Of a DNA stretch of 64,000 bases, positions 15,407-25,207 are shown piece after piece. Both the position numbers and the translations under genes were made by a program. The DNA is from Chitinophagaceae bacterium. GTDB lineage: Bacteria > Bacteroidota > Bacteroidia > Chitinophagales > Chitinophagaceae. Each line of letters begins with the position of its first letter. The stretch's first letter is position 1. Below the pieces are notes generated by a model, which did not search any database, was not told the DNA's origin, and worked only from the letters and a program-made list of their open reading frames with translations. The DNA is taken from positions 868,001 to 932,000 of the forward strand of contig JADJDJ010000001.1 of assembly GCA_016702745.1 (NCBI GenBank), in the 5' to 3' direction.

Positions 15407-18400
15407 ATTGCACCTGCACCTCCAGTTCGGGCTTTTGTTCCAGAAACTGGATCAGTTCATCATTCATTTCAATGCCTCCGCTCATGCTTACCAGACTGAT
15501 CCTCATTTTGTTCCTTGGTTCTGATAAAGTGAATCTTAGGGTGGCTTTACCCGGAAAAGCCCTGACATTTTTCTCCAAAAACTGCAGCATTTCAGGGCTC
15601 AGGTCTTTGGGGTGGGCTTCAATAGTAACATGTTTTGTCATGGTTCTTTTCATGCTCTCGGCCAGTGAAACCCCGGTTACTTTGAATTCAAATTCATCTC
15701 TGTTATAACGGGGTTTAAAGAATCCGGTAATAAAGACCGTACTGCCCTGTTGAAGAACAGGTGTTAATCGGAGGTAATCCTCACTGAATAAAACAAGTTC
15801 AGTCTTTCCCGAATAGTCCTCAATCACAAAATTGCCATACTTGTTTCCGCTCTTGGCAATCCGGTGCTGGGCTTCTGCCACCAGTCCAAGTATGCGTAAA
15901 GGCCGGCCCGGGTTGGATTGCAGCCGGATAGATTCTTTGAATTCATTGAAATCTGCCAAAGCTGTTATCCCATAATGCTTCATTTCAAAACGATAGTGAT
16001 CCAGCGGGTGTCCACTCAGGAACATACCCGTTACTTCTTTTTCATGATCCAGTTGTACGGTTAAAGGCCAATGCTCGCAATCTGGTAAACGGGGAGAAGG
16101 TATTTCCATGCTCACCGGTAAATCCCCAAAAAGCGTATGGGCATTATTGGTTTGCTGGTTGGTAAAGATCTGTCCGAACTTGATAATTTTTTCCAACCCA
16201 TTCACCGATTCTCCTTCGGGTATATTGAAATACTGTGCCCGGTGCAGTTCAGTGAAACAATCAAAACCACCGGCATAGGCCAGACTTTCCAGTGTTTTTT
16301 TGTTGACAGTCCGGTGGTTGATCCTTTTTATAAAATCAAATATGGTGGTAAAGGAACCTCTTTTCTGCCGCTCACTGATTACTCCTTCCACAGCGGCTTC
16401 ACCCACACCTTTTAACCCACCCAATCCAAAACGGATTTCTCCACGGCTGTTCACCGCAAAACCTTTCAACGATTCATTGATATCCGGTCCGAGTACTTTT
16501 AAACCCATTCTTTTACATTCTTCCATGAAGAAGGTAATCTTATCAATACTTCCAGCGTTATTGAGTACGGCAGCCATATATTCTGCCGGGTAATGTGCTT
16601 TTAAATAGGCCGTCTGATAAGCTACAAAAGCATAACAGGTAGAGTGGGATTTATTAAAAGCGTATTGGGCAAAAGCTTCCCAGTCGGTCCATATTTTTTC
16701 CAGTCTTTCCGGAGGTAATAATCTTTTAGTGGCGCCTTCAATGAACTGGGTTTTCATTTTGTCGAGCACCGACTTTTGCTTTTTACCCATGGCCTTCCGC
16801 AGCAAATCCGCATATACCTTACTGAAGCCGGCCAGTTTCTGGGCCAGTAACATTACCTGATCTTGATACACGGTAATACCATAAGTCTCTTCCAGGTATT
16901 CCTGCATTTCAGGCAGGTCATAGGAGATCGCCTCCCTGCCATGTTTACGATCAATAAAATTGGGGATATATGCCAGTGGCCCCGGACGATAGAGGGCATT
17001 CATGGCTATCAGGTCACCGAATTTATCCGGCTTGAGTTCCCGAAGGTATTTCTGCATCCCGGGGCTTTCAAACTGGAAAGTGCCAATCGTGGATCCATGC
17101 TGATAAAGCGCAAAGGTTTTTTCATCATCCAGCGGGATCTGGTCAATATCAATTTCAACGCCATGATTCTGTTTGATCAGGACCAGGGCATTTTTAATAA
17201 TGGTCAGGGTTTTCAGCCCCAGGAAGTCCATCTTGATAACACCGGCACTTTCAATATCGTTTCCTTCAATCTGTGTTACCCATAATGGGGAATCTTTGGC
17301 GATCGCCACCGGGATCAGTTCTGTGAGATCACGGGGGGCGATGATGATACCCGCCGCATGGATACCGGTATTCCGGACCGATCCTTCCAGTCTTTCTGCT
17401 TCATGTAAAACGCGTCCGGCTAAAGTGTTTTCCTGTTTATAAATTTCCCGGATCTTTTTTACATTTTCCAGGTCATCATTACCCAGGCCATCTTTTTCTT
17501 CTAATGATTTTTCACCCTCCTTTGCTTTCATCGGAGCGTGCAGCACTCTTTTCAGTTCAATACCCGCTCTTTCCGGAATCAGTTTGGCCAGTGCGTTGGA
17601 TTCGGGTAATGGAAGATCCATCACCCTGGCCACATCTTTAATACTCATTTTGGCCGCCATGGTACCATAGGTAATAATCTGTGCTACCTGGTTCTTGCCA
17701 TATTTTTCTACAACATAATCAATTACTTTCTGCCGGCCTTCATCGTCGAAGTCCGTATCAATATCGGGCATTGACTTCCGGTCTGGATTCAGAAACCTTT
17801 CAAACAGCAGGTTGTATTTGATCGGGTCAATATTGGTGATGCCGATACAATAAGCCACCACGGATCCGGCAGCGGAGCCACGGCCCGGACCAATAAATAC
17901 ACCCTTGTCCCTGCCGGCCTTGATAAAATCTCCTACAATCAGGAAGTAGCCGGCAAATCCCATTGTCTTAATGGTGAATAATTCGAAGTCGATTCTTTCT
18001 TTGATCTCATCCGTTAAGTCGGAGTAGCGCCGGACAGCACCTTCCATCGTAATATGTTTCAGGTATTCCCACTGGTTCAGGGCTTCCGGACTGATCACAT
18101 TCTTGCCAATCGTTTCTTCTTTGGTATGAATCTGAAATTTTTTCTCAATCGGAAAATTAGGCAGCAGGATATCGCGGGTGAGGTTCAGCAGTTCAACTTT
18201 GTCAACAATCTCATTTGTATTATCAATAGCTTCTGGTAAATGGGCAAATACATTGCTCATTTCTTCTGTGGTCTTGAAATAGAACTGGTCGTTAGGAAAA
18301 GCAAATCGTTTGTTTTTGGAATGCACATCATCATCGGTGAAGTCCAGTTGTTTTTCCGTGGCAAATTTTTCACCGGTATTAATACAAAGCAGGATATCGT

Positions 18401-19073
18401 GGGCATTATAATCATCCTGTTCCACATAATGGGAGTCGTTACTGGCAATGATCTTTACCTTGTATTTGCGGGCCAGTTTAATCAGGACTTCATTTACTTT
18501 TTCCTGTTCAGGCATCCCATGTTTCTGTAACTCTACATAATAATCTTCCTGGAAAATATTCAGCCACCATTTGAATTCATTCTCGCCTTCTTCTTCTCCT
18601 TTTTTTAAAATAGCCTGGGGGACCAGGGCACCCAGACAGCAGGTGGTAGCGATCAGTCCCTTGTGATGACGCAGGATCAGTTCCTTGTCGATCCGGGGAT
18701 ATTTGCTGTACATCCCTTCTATAAATCCAAGAGAAGTTAATTTGATCAGGTTACGGTAACCCTCTTCGTTTTTGGCCAATAAAATCTGATGATGCCTGGG
18801 GTCTTTTTGTTCCTTGGTAAAAGTCTTCTGGTGCCGGTCGGCAGTAATGTAAAATTCACAACCCACGATGGGTTTTACTTTCACCTTCCCGTTTTCATCC
18901 TTGTGCTTATAGGCCTCCGCCACAAATTCAAATACGCCAAACATATTGCCGTGGTCACTGATGGCCAGTGCGGGCATTTCATCCTTGATGGCTTTTTTGT
19001 AAAGATTCTGTATAGATGCTGCTCCATCGAGCAGGGAGAACTGCGTGTGTACGTGTAAATGCGAAAATTTCAT
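15399..19073 (-). CDS. dnaE: DNA polymerase III alpha subunit
   Basis: The replicative polymerase, about 1224 residues, is intact. The N-terminal PHP domain starts HLHVHTQFSLLDGA; the polymerase core includes GPGRGSAAGSVVAY and the catalytic aspartates in PDIDTDFDDEGR; the beta-clamp and OB-fold region follows, with LRILGLVAEAQHRIAKSG and NFVIEDYSGKTELVLF. The start ATG at 19073 fits the family N-terminus (MKFSHLHVHT); GTG at 19079 is an alternative. The gene starts about 16 nt after the small PH-like gene (19089-19536), so the two may be co-transcribed. Its uninterrupted length contrasts with the many broken genes nearby. Confidence 0.97.
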   Translation of the reverse strand: MKFSHLHVHTQFSLLDGAASIQNLYKKAIKDEMPALAISDHGNMFGVFEFVAEAYKHKDENGKVKVKPIVGCEFYITADRHQKTFTKEQKDPRHHQILLAKNEEGYRNLIKLTSLGFIEGMYSKYPRIDKELILRHHKGLIATTCCLGALVPQAILKKGEEEGENEFKWWLNIFQEDYYVELQKHGMPEQEKVNEVLIKLARKYKVKIIASNDSHYVEQDDYNAHDILLCINTGEKFATEKQLDFTDDDVHSKNKRFAFPNDQFYFKTTEEMSNVFAHLPEAIDNTNEIVDKVELLNLTRDILLPNFPIEKKFQIHTKEETIGKNVISPEALNQWEYLKHITMEGAVRRYSDLTDEIKERIDFELFTIKTMGFAGYFLIVGDFIKAGRDKGVFIGPGRGSAAGSVVAYCIGITNIDPIKYNLLFERFLNPDRKSMPDIDTDFDDEGRQKVIDYVVEKYGKNQVAQIITYGTMAAKMSIKDVARVMDLPLPESNALAKLIPERAGIELKRVLHAPMKAKEGEKSLEEKDGLGNDDLENVKKIREIYKQENTLAGRVLHEAERLEGSVRNTGIHAAGIIIAPRDLTELIPVAIAKDSPLWVTQIEGNDIESAGVIKMDFLGLKTLTIIKNALVLIKQNHGVEIDIDQIPLDDEKTFALYQHGSTIGTFQFESPGMQKYLRELKPDKFGDLIAMNALYRPGPLAYIPNFIDRKHGREAISYDLPEMQEYLEETYGITVYQDQVMLLAQKLAGFSKVYADLLRKAMGKKQKSVLDKMKTQFIEGATKRLLPPERLEKIWTDWEAFAQYAFNKSHSTCYAFVAYQTAYLKAHYPAEYMAAVLNNAGSIDKITFFMEECKRMGLKVLGPDINESLKGFAVNSRGEIRFGLGGLKGVGEAAVEGVISERQKRGSFTTIFDFIKRINHRTVNKKTLESLAYAGGFDCFTELHRAQYFNIPEGESVNGLEKIIKFGQIFTNQQTNNAHTLFGDLPVSMEIPSPRLPDCEHWPLTVQLDHEKEVTGMFLSGHPLDHYRFEMKHYGITALADFNEFKESIRLQSNPGRPLRILGLVAEAQHRIAKSGNKYGNFVIEDYSGKTELVLFSEDYLRLTPVLQQGSTVFITGFFKPRYNRDEFEFKVTGVSLAESMKRTMTKHVTIEAHPKDLSPEMLQFLEKNVRAFPGKATLRFTLSEPRNKMRISLVSMSGGIEMNDELIQFLEQKPELEVQVQCV

Positions 19074-19088
19074 GCTCACTATTCAGTT

Positions 19089-19536
19089 TTATGATAACAA
19101 GGCATTGTCGGGTTTGCCGGAATATTCAATGAAAAGTTCAATAATTTCCTTTGATTTGCGGTCAAGGTTTGAGATATTGATACTTTTCTCACCATTTTCT
19201 GTATGCAGAACAATGTATTTTGTGCCTTCATCTTCCTTCGTATTCCATGATTGTACCTGGCTCCATAGGAAGGAGAATGACTTTTTTTTGATTTATTTCA
19301 ATTGATTGTCTGGTTAGTATGATTACAGGAGTATCGGACCTGACTCTTTTAATAAGAGGGATAAGTGTGTAAGCTAAAATGGCAACCATTATGATTGTGA
19401 GGATCACCAGTTTATTGTCAACCTTAATTTTTCCTGAAAAAAAAATATAGCCCATCATCCCCAAAAACGAAATAGTGAACAGGCTAAAAAATAAGAGTAG
19501 CCTTTTTTTATTATATCTGATTTCACTGGTTTCCAA
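19089..19536 (-). CDS. Small PH-like membrane protein, frameshifted
   Basis: The first frame (19228-19536) encodes a basic N-terminus, two hydrophobic helices (LLLFFSLFTISFLGMMGYIFF and LVILTIIMVAILAYTLIPL) and a strand (VIILTRQSIEINQKK). The rest continues in another frame with FLWSQVQSWNTKEDEG, TKYIVLHTENGEKSINI and an amphipathic helix, ending at TAA 19089-19091. The switch point is a run of eight A residues on the minus strand (19282-19289), a likely indel. Joined, it resembles the STM3941-like group: two membrane helices, then a PH-like fold with a W-S-x-V motif. Function is unknown; it immediately precedes dnaE. Confidence 0.65.
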
Positions 19537-19601
19537 TCTTTGTCTTTTTCTTACTGTTTACAAACTTTCGGTCCCGATGGCTAAAGGGATCCGGACTTTA
19601 T

Positions 19602-20819
19602 CTACTTCTTCTTGAAAGTATAAATATTAATTGCTCCGTTGCTGTAACTGCAGACCCAGGCTTCCAGCACTTCGTCATTTTCAAATACATCAACTCCAAC
19701 CGGATGGCCTCCACAAGGCAAAGATGCCACTTTCTCAAAGCTGTTTTCGTTGATCTTATACACATCTACATAATCACTCGTATAGCAGGTGACAAAGATG
19801 AATTTGTGATTTTTGGATAACATAATGGTGCGTGGCTGCGAATGGGTGGAAGCAGTGAATAATGTTTTGCCGGTACCCGCTTCCAGACAGGCAATGGTGC
19901 CCATGCTGTTGTAGGATACAAAAATATGTCCGCTGGTATCCATCACCACATGGCGGGGACTGCTCCATACATTCAGGATACTGTCGGTTTGCCAGGTGGT
20001 ATTATCCACCCTTGCAATGGTAGAGCCGCCCATCACGGCGATATAAGATTTATTGTTTTTATCATCCACTACAATTCCGCGGGGGATGGCTGTTACCGGA
20101 ATGGTGCTGATCACTTTTCCAAAGGGATAAACATCCTTATTCATCTCCAGCACACTGTTATTGCGGCTATGCCAGTTACTCACCAGCAGGAATTTGCTGT
20201 CGGCCGTTCTGGAAATCACTTTAGGTGTTTTACCGGTTTCGATCAGGGGTACTCTGAAAGAGTCTTTCTTCGCTGTACCCGGATAAATCACCGTTACCGG
20301 TTTTGTTTTTTGTTCAGCAGGGGTTCCGGCAGGGGTCTTGTTTTTGGAATAATCGTTCAGCCAGATGGGTACAATTCCTTCGGCATTATGCAGGGAAACC
20401 CAGAGGATCTGGTCATCATGGCTTAAACAGGCTTCCACTGGTTTTTCCTGAAAGGAGGCAATCGGGCGGCTTTTATTATAATCCCAACCCATTCCCCGGG
20501 TAGGGGTGAACTTGAATTCCCGGACGACCTTCCGGCTGGTCTGGGCAAATTCATACACGCTCATGCCCTCGAGTTTCATGGCATAGAGCTGGGTCCCGTT
20601 TGCATTAAAAAGAACCGATTTGGTCCCGGGAGCCGCAGCGACCACTTCCTTTTTCTGGTATTCCAGACCGGAGTAAGGCTTTAATACTGGTACGGGTGGA
20701 ACCGTATCTTTTATTTTAACGGATATAAACGTGTCAGTTTCAACCGGTTCAGTACTTCCAGAGTTTTGGCAGGAAGCGGCAATGGTCAGGATGGCGGTGT
20801 ATTTGAGTAGGGCTTGCAT
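19602..20819 (-). CDS. YncE/NHL-like beta-propeller lipoprotein
   Basis: The start at ATG 20817-20819 gives a signal peptide with lipobox IAASC, so the protein is an envelope lipoprotein of about 405 residues. The mature part has repeated propeller blades: SVLFNANGTQLYAM, KVISRTADSKFLLVSNW, IPRGIVVDDKNNKSYIAVMG, PRHVVMDTSGHIFVSYN and RTIMLSKNHKFIFVTCY, each with the D-x-x-x-x-x-Y/F-V turn of YncE-like proteins. Such propellers bind ligands or partner proteins; no catalytic residues are evident. It is convergent with nothing close and is followed by the PH-like gene and dnaE on the same strand. Confidence 0.82.
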   Translation of the reverse strand: MQALLKYTAILTIAASCQNSGSTEPVETDTFISVKIKDTVPPVPVLKPYSGLEYQKKEVVAAAPGTKSVLFNANGTQLYAMKLEGMSVYEFAQTSRKVVREFKFTPTRGMGWDYNKSRPIASFQEKPVEACLSHDDQILWVSLHNAEGIVPIWLNDYSKNKTPAGTPAEQKTKPVTVIYPGTAKKDSFRVPLIETGKTPKVISRTADSKFLLVSNWHSRNNSVLEMNKDVYPFGKVISTIPVTAIPRGIVVDDKNNKSYIAVMGGSTIARVDNTTWQTDSILNVWSSPRHVVMDTSGHIFVSYNSMGTIACLEAGTGKTLFTASTHSQPRTIMLSKNHKFIFVTCYTSDYVDVYKINENSFEKVASLPCGGHPVGVDVFENDEVLEAWVCSYSNGAINIYTFKKK

Positions 20820-20995
20820 AAGTAGTAACATTGGTCAATAATACTCAAATAATTGCAGTTGCCAATTAATGGACCTGGATCAATATTAACACTGTGAACA
20901 AGCCTAAACGCCTTATTTGCAAGTAGTTAAAAATGTGGCGATTATACTACGTGAATTTCGTGACCAAAATCGGGCTTTTTTTAGTCTCCTGCCCT

Positions 20996-21111
20996 TATTT
21001 TTGCACGCCTCCCCTCGGGAGGAACTGTTGGGACTATCGGCTTAACTGCGGCCGGAATTCAGGATCAACGGGAGTACAAGCCCCATGAAATCATCCTAAA
21101 AGAAAGATGTA
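20996..21111 (+). promoter_or_regulatory. Promoter and GC-rich structured leader of the NlpC/P60 gene
   Basis: TATTTTTG at 20996-21003 matches the -7 box. The roughly 100-nt leader after it includes the stem CCTCCC/GGGAGG (21008-21022) and further GC-rich complementary stretches up to the ATG at 21112. It may be a structured 5' UTR; I recognise no known riboswitch class in it. Confidence 0.4.
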
Positions 21112-21873
21112 ATGGTTAAGCAATTATTACCAGCTATAGGGTTTATTATAGCATTGAGCAGTTGTTCAAGTTTCAGGCCGCTGAGTTTCACCAGTAATAA
21201 GCAGGTGATCGCTCCGGTAGCAGACCCTGTTGCCCGTACGCGTTTTATCGAAAACATCAATGTTACACCGGCACTGAGCATGGACAAAACTGATGTAAAA
21301 CCCGAGCCTGTTGTCACTATCAGCAATACAGGTGGTTCCAATATTGCCGGAATGCCGGTTGCTACGGAAGAAGTTTCTGCTATGTCACAATTACTGGCTG
21401 CCCGCACGGCTGAAGTGGAAATGGCCAGTCCTACCCAACTTAAATATGCCATCTTATTAAATACCGAAGTGGAATCACTGCCCAGCAGGCAATTGTTGGA
21501 TGTGGTTGACGAATGGTATGGTGTGAGGTACCGTAGTGGAGGTAATACTAAGTCTGGTGTGGATTGCTCGGGATTTACTCTGGCTGTTTATACTGCCATG
21601 TATGGATTGGCAATTCCCAGAGTTTCCAGAGAACAATACCGCACGAGCCGTAAAATTTCAACAACAGAATTACAGGAAGGCGATCTTGTGTTTTTTAACA
21701 CCACCGGCAGGGGCGTTTCCCATGTGGGGGTGTACCTGGGTAATAATAAATTCATTCACGCTTCTGTTTCAAGAGGAGTGATGGTGAATGATCTTTTTGA
21801 AAGTTATTACCTGAAAAGATTTGTTGGTGCCGGCCGGATTGATGATAAGCAGCCGGTCGTTGCTGCAGAATAA
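21112..21873 (+). CDS. NlpC/P60 peptidoglycan hydrolase lipoprotein
   Basis: A signal peptide with a lipobox (LSSC) precedes about 120 low-complexity residues, then an NlpC/P60 domain from about residue 125. The catalytic Cys is in GVDCSGFT, the His in VSHVGVYLG, and the third polar residue is the His of FIHAS. These endopeptidases cut the stem peptides of peptidoglycan; anchoring in the envelope fits that. RVSREQY and LQEGDLVFF are family landmarks. The gene is convergent with the flippase gene, the two stops lying about 10 nt apart. Confidence 0.92.
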   Translation: MVKQLLPAIGFIIALSSCSSFRPLSFTSNKQVIAPVADPVARTRFIENINVTPALSMDKTDVKPEPVVTISNTGGSNIAGMPVATEEVSAMSQLLAARTAEVEMASPTQLKYAILLNTEVESLPSRQLLDVVDEWYGVRYRSGGNTKSGVDCSGFTLAVYTAMYGLAIPRVSREQYRTSRKISTTELQEGDLVFFNTTGRGVSHVGVYLGNNKFIHASVSRGVMVNDLFESYYLKRFVGAGRIDDKQPVVAAE

Positions 21874-21882
21874 TCCCACCAT

Positions 21883-23391
21883 TCAGGATTTCCCAAAACC
21901 CAAACGGCCTTTGATGGCCTTGATAACCGCATCCACATCCGGAGAAATACGGAAGAGGATAACGGCCGTGGCATAGATGGCCATGAATGCAGTGGATCTT
22001 ACAATAATTCCCGTCCACCCATGCAATGGCTGAAAGCTAAAGAAACAGATGGCAAAACATCCTCCGGCTAATCCCAGAACAGAAAGGGTATGCCTGTTGA
22101 ATGGGAAGAGCCTGAATTTTTTCCAGAGGAAAAGGATACGGATCAGGTTATAAATACTGATCGAAATCAGTTGCGCCAGAGCCGTACCACGAATGCCCAT
22201 CTCAATGGTAAACCAGTAACTCAGCGGGAGCATCACCAGTAATAAAACGACGCCGCTGATCATTTCAAAACGCCAGTAAGTGGAAGTGGCAATGATCTGC
22301 GAATTCACCCCTGTACCCATATCCACTACTTTGGCAGCACCTAATAATATCACCACATAAAACGCCTGCTGGTATTCGGCTTTCAAACCAAAGCTGTTCA
22401 CCACATCATAAAAACTCAGCACCATCAATGCTAAAATACAGCAGGCGAAAATCAGCTGATTGATAGAAGATCGCTGATAGATCTGCTGGATCCTGTCCAT
22501 CTGTTTTTCTTTCCAGGCCCGGGATAGATGCGCAATGGATGCGGCAACAATCCCACGCTGGGGTACCTGAATCATCGCTGCGAGATTTTGTGCGACAGAG
22601 TAAACGGCGAGCCAGGCCAGCCCGTCCTTTAATTTAGATGTAATGACCAGTGAGTCAAAAACCAGGGAAACAGTAAAAATTAATGAACCGGAATAAACAA
22701 AGAGACAGAGCTTGAAAATACTCCCCGAAAATCGTCGGGTTACTTTACTGATAATGCCGGTAAAATGCAGTTTGCCGCTAAAGAAAAGATAGAGCAGCAG
22801 GATCAGTGCAATAAAGGGGTAACTAAAAGAAAAGACCCGTATAAAATCATCAAAATTACGGATGATGCCAAATGAAAACATTGTGATCAGCGCAGTGGTG
22901 AATAAACGCCACATCACTTCCCGTAAAAAATTGGTAAAAACAGATTTGTGCAACTGCCAGGCATAGGCTTCCAGGATGGTATATACCAGCAATCCAAAAC
23001 CAAGTACAAAGATCCAATGGTAATGCGCTACAATACCTGGCGCATTGGTTACATATTTTTTAACCACGATGCCTTTAAAAATCAAACCGGCGACCAGCAC
23101 CAGCAGAAAACCAATCAGTGCAACCACCATGGCAATGCTCAGCTGGTCATTCTTTTTGGGCTCAAGATGATCTTTATAATAAGGGAAGAACTTATAAATG
23201 TAGGAGGGCATGGCCATATTGGATACAGCCATCATCAGCGTTGCAATGGCGATAAAGGCATTGTAAAGTCCGAATTCACTGTTCTCAAAAATTCCCTGCT
23301 TGGTAAAGAAATAAGTATTCAGCAGGCCCACGGCAAAGCCAAAATAAATGATTAATGAAGAAATGATGCTTTGCCTGCGGATATTGCTCAT
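21883..23391 (-). CDS. Polysaccharide flippase (Wzx/MATE-like)
   Basis: The 502-residue protein has about 12-14 hydrophobic helices and starts SNIRRQSIISSLIIYFGFAVG, the N-terminus typical of oligosaccharide flippases of the MOP superfamily. The first helix pair ends in GLYNAFIAIATLMMAVS and NMAMPSYIYKFFPYY, as in Wzx-like proteins. It probably moves lipid-linked saccharides across the inner membrane. No glycosyltransferases lie nearby, so the substrate is unknown. Confidence 0.85.
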   Translation of the reverse strand: MSNIRRQSIISSLIIYFGFAVGLLNTYFFTKQGIFENSEFGLYNAFIAIATLMMAVSNMAMPSYIYKFFPYYKDHLEPKKNDQLSIAMVVALIGFLLVLVAGLIFKGIVVKKYVTNAPGIVAHYHWIFVLGFGLLVYTILEAYAWQLHKSVFTNFLREVMWRLFTTALITMFSFGIIRNFDDFIRVFSFSYPFIALILLLYLFFSGKLHFTGIISKVTRRFSGSIFKLCLFVYSGSLIFTVSLVFDSLVITSKLKDGLAWLAVYSVAQNLAAMIQVPQRGIVAASIAHLSRAWKEKQMDRIQQIYQRSSINQLIFACCILALMVLSFYDVVNSFGLKAEYQQAFYVVILLGAAKVVDMGTGVNSQIIATSTYWRFEMISGVVLLLVMLPLSYWFTIEMGIRGTALAQLISISIYNLIRILFLWKKFRLFPFNRHTLSVLGLAGGCFAICFFSFQPLHGWTGIIVRSTAFMAIYATAVILFRISPDVDAVIKAIKGRLGFGKS

Positions 23392-23445
23392 GAGTAGTAG
23401 GGGTCAAAAGTGAGACATGAAACGTCAGACGGGGGCCAGTTTGCT

Positions 23446-25074
23446 TTAATTTGTTTTTTGCACGGTAATATAAAAATTTTTATCCGGCTCTGGGCCCTTT
23501 GCTTTTACAGCAGCGGGGACCGGGATGGCTTTCCAGCTTTCGGTGGGGTAGATCCAATCACCGGTGGTCAGCTTAACCTGCATGGCAAAGCCGGGGACCA
23601 CATTGGTCCAGCGGGTTGATAAGCGGTCGCCGGTTATTTTGTATTCCAATACGGGTATTTTCACAGTGCGTAGGTACTGGTCAAAGATTTTTGAAAGATC
23701 GATTCCCGCTTTTTGCGTGAAGTATTCTTCTACGGTTTTAGAATCCACCGTCTGGTGATAGAAGTCCTTATTTAATCCTCTTAAAATATTCCGGAATACA
23801 GTGTCATTATTGATCACCTGCCTGATTGTGTGCAGCATATTCGCCCCTTTATTGTACATATCGCCGCTGCCTTCCTGGTTTACGCCATATGGCCCGATCA
23901 GGGGCTTGTCGTTATCAATATTTAACCGGATGCCCTGTACATATTCATTGGCTGCTTCTTTTCCCCAATGGTATTCTATAAACAGGGGTTCGGAATACAT
24001 AGTAAATCCTTCATGGACCCACATATCGGCAATATCATTGGTGGTGATATTGTTGCCAAACCATTCATGCCCGGCTTCGTGGACAATAATATAATCCCAT
24101 TTCATTCCCCAGCCGCTACCCGATAAATCGCTGCCAAGATAACCGTCCATATAATGATTGCCATAAGCAGTGGCACTCTGGTGTTCCATTCCCAGGTGAG
24201 AGGACTCCACCAGTTTAAATCCATCTTCATAAAAAGGGTAGGGGCCAAACCAGTGCTCAAATGCTTTAAGCATGGGTTTTACATCGCGGCCAAATTGTTT
24301 TTTGGCTTTTTCCAGATTATAGTCCAGCACCCAATAATCAAGGGAGAGATTTTTTTCTGTCTCACCTATATAGCTATCACTAAAATGCACATAATGCCCG
24401 ATATAGGGTACAATATTGTAATTGTTGATGGGATTTTTCACCTGCCAGGTATACAGCATGCTTCCATCCAGCTGGTCATCTTTGGAATATTGTCTGCCAT
24501 TGGAAACAGCCACCAGACTTTTAGGCACTTTAACCTGTATCAATGCCCCCTGATCCGGTTCATCACTCTGATGGTCTTTACAGGGATACCATACACTGGC
24601 CCCTAAACCCTGACAGGCCACTGTGATCCAGGGGCGGCCTTTTTCGTCTTTTGTCCAGATCCAGCCACCATCCCAGGGAGGATTAACTGCTTCACGCGGT
24701 TTACCATGAAAGTAAACCTTCATGCTGTACATTTTTACCGGATGTCCTTTATCCAGGGCAGTACGGGCAGCTACGAAATCATAACTACCGAAATCAACGT
24801 ACCAGGCATTCCCATCTCTTTTAAAGGGCTTGATTTTTTTGTTGTTGAAGATGATACTGTCGATCAGCATGGGTTGTTGCAGGTCGATCTGCATTACTTT
24901 TTTGGGTCCGCCGCTAAGCACATCAAATCCGATCTGGTTCCATCCGCGAATGGTCTTCTGACTGATATCAGGTGTAACATGCAAATTGTAATGCACCACA
25001 TTCCACCAGCTTCTTTTACTGTTCAGGCTGCCACGGAGAGAATCCTGCCGGCTGAATTTTTGTTTATCCTGCAA
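23446..25074 (-). CDS. M1 family metallopeptidase
   Basis: The 542-residue coding part has the zinc motif HEAGHEW (HExxH) and a downstream Glu in WVHEGF, with an N-terminal beta domain (NVVHYNLHVTPDISQ). M1 peptidases remove N-terminal residues from peptides. The usual GxMEN substrate motif is replaced by LGMEHQSATAYG, as in the cold-active or M1-like subgroup. The frame has no signal peptide, but a different frame just upstream (TTG at 25163) encodes a hydrophobic stretch ILLATVLLFPGIPAV, so an indel near 25070-25090 may have separated the export signal. The protein is then probably secreted or in the periplasm. Confidence 0.88.
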   Translation of the reverse strand: MQDKQKFSRQDSLRGSLNSKRSWWNVVHYNLHVTPDISQKTIRGWNQIGFDVLSGGPKKVMQIDLQQPMLIDSIIFNNKKIKPFKRDGNAWYVDFGSYDFVAARTALDKGHPVKMYSMKVYFHGKPREAVNPPWDGGWIWTKDEKGRPWITVACQGLGASVWYPCKDHQSDEPDQGALIQVKVPKSLVAVSNGRQYSKDDQLDGSMLYTWQVKNPINNYNIVPYIGHYVHFSDSYIGETEKNLSLDYWVLDYNLEKAKKQFGRDVKPMLKAFEHWFGPYPFYEDGFKLVESSHLGMEHQSATAYGNHYMDGYLGSDLSGSGWGMKWDYIIVHEAGHEWFGNNITTNDIADMWVHEGFTMYSEPLFIEYHWGKEAANEYVQGIRLNIDNDKPLIGPYGVNQEGSGDMYNKGANMLHTIRQVINNDTVFRNILRGLNKDFYHQTVDSKTVEEYFTQKAGIDLSKIFDQYLRTVKIPVLEYKITGDRLSTRWTNVVPGFAMQVKLTTGDWIYPTESWKAIPVPAAVKAKGPEPDKNFYITVQKTN

Positions 25075-25207
25075 AAGCTGACCGCAGGAATTCCTGGAAA
25101 CAATAATACCGTAGCCAGGAGGATGCTATAGCTGCTGAAAATGAACCCGTGAATGTATTTCAAGTTTATGTGGTTTGATGATGTAAATTTAAGGCCTGTA
25201 ACAATAG

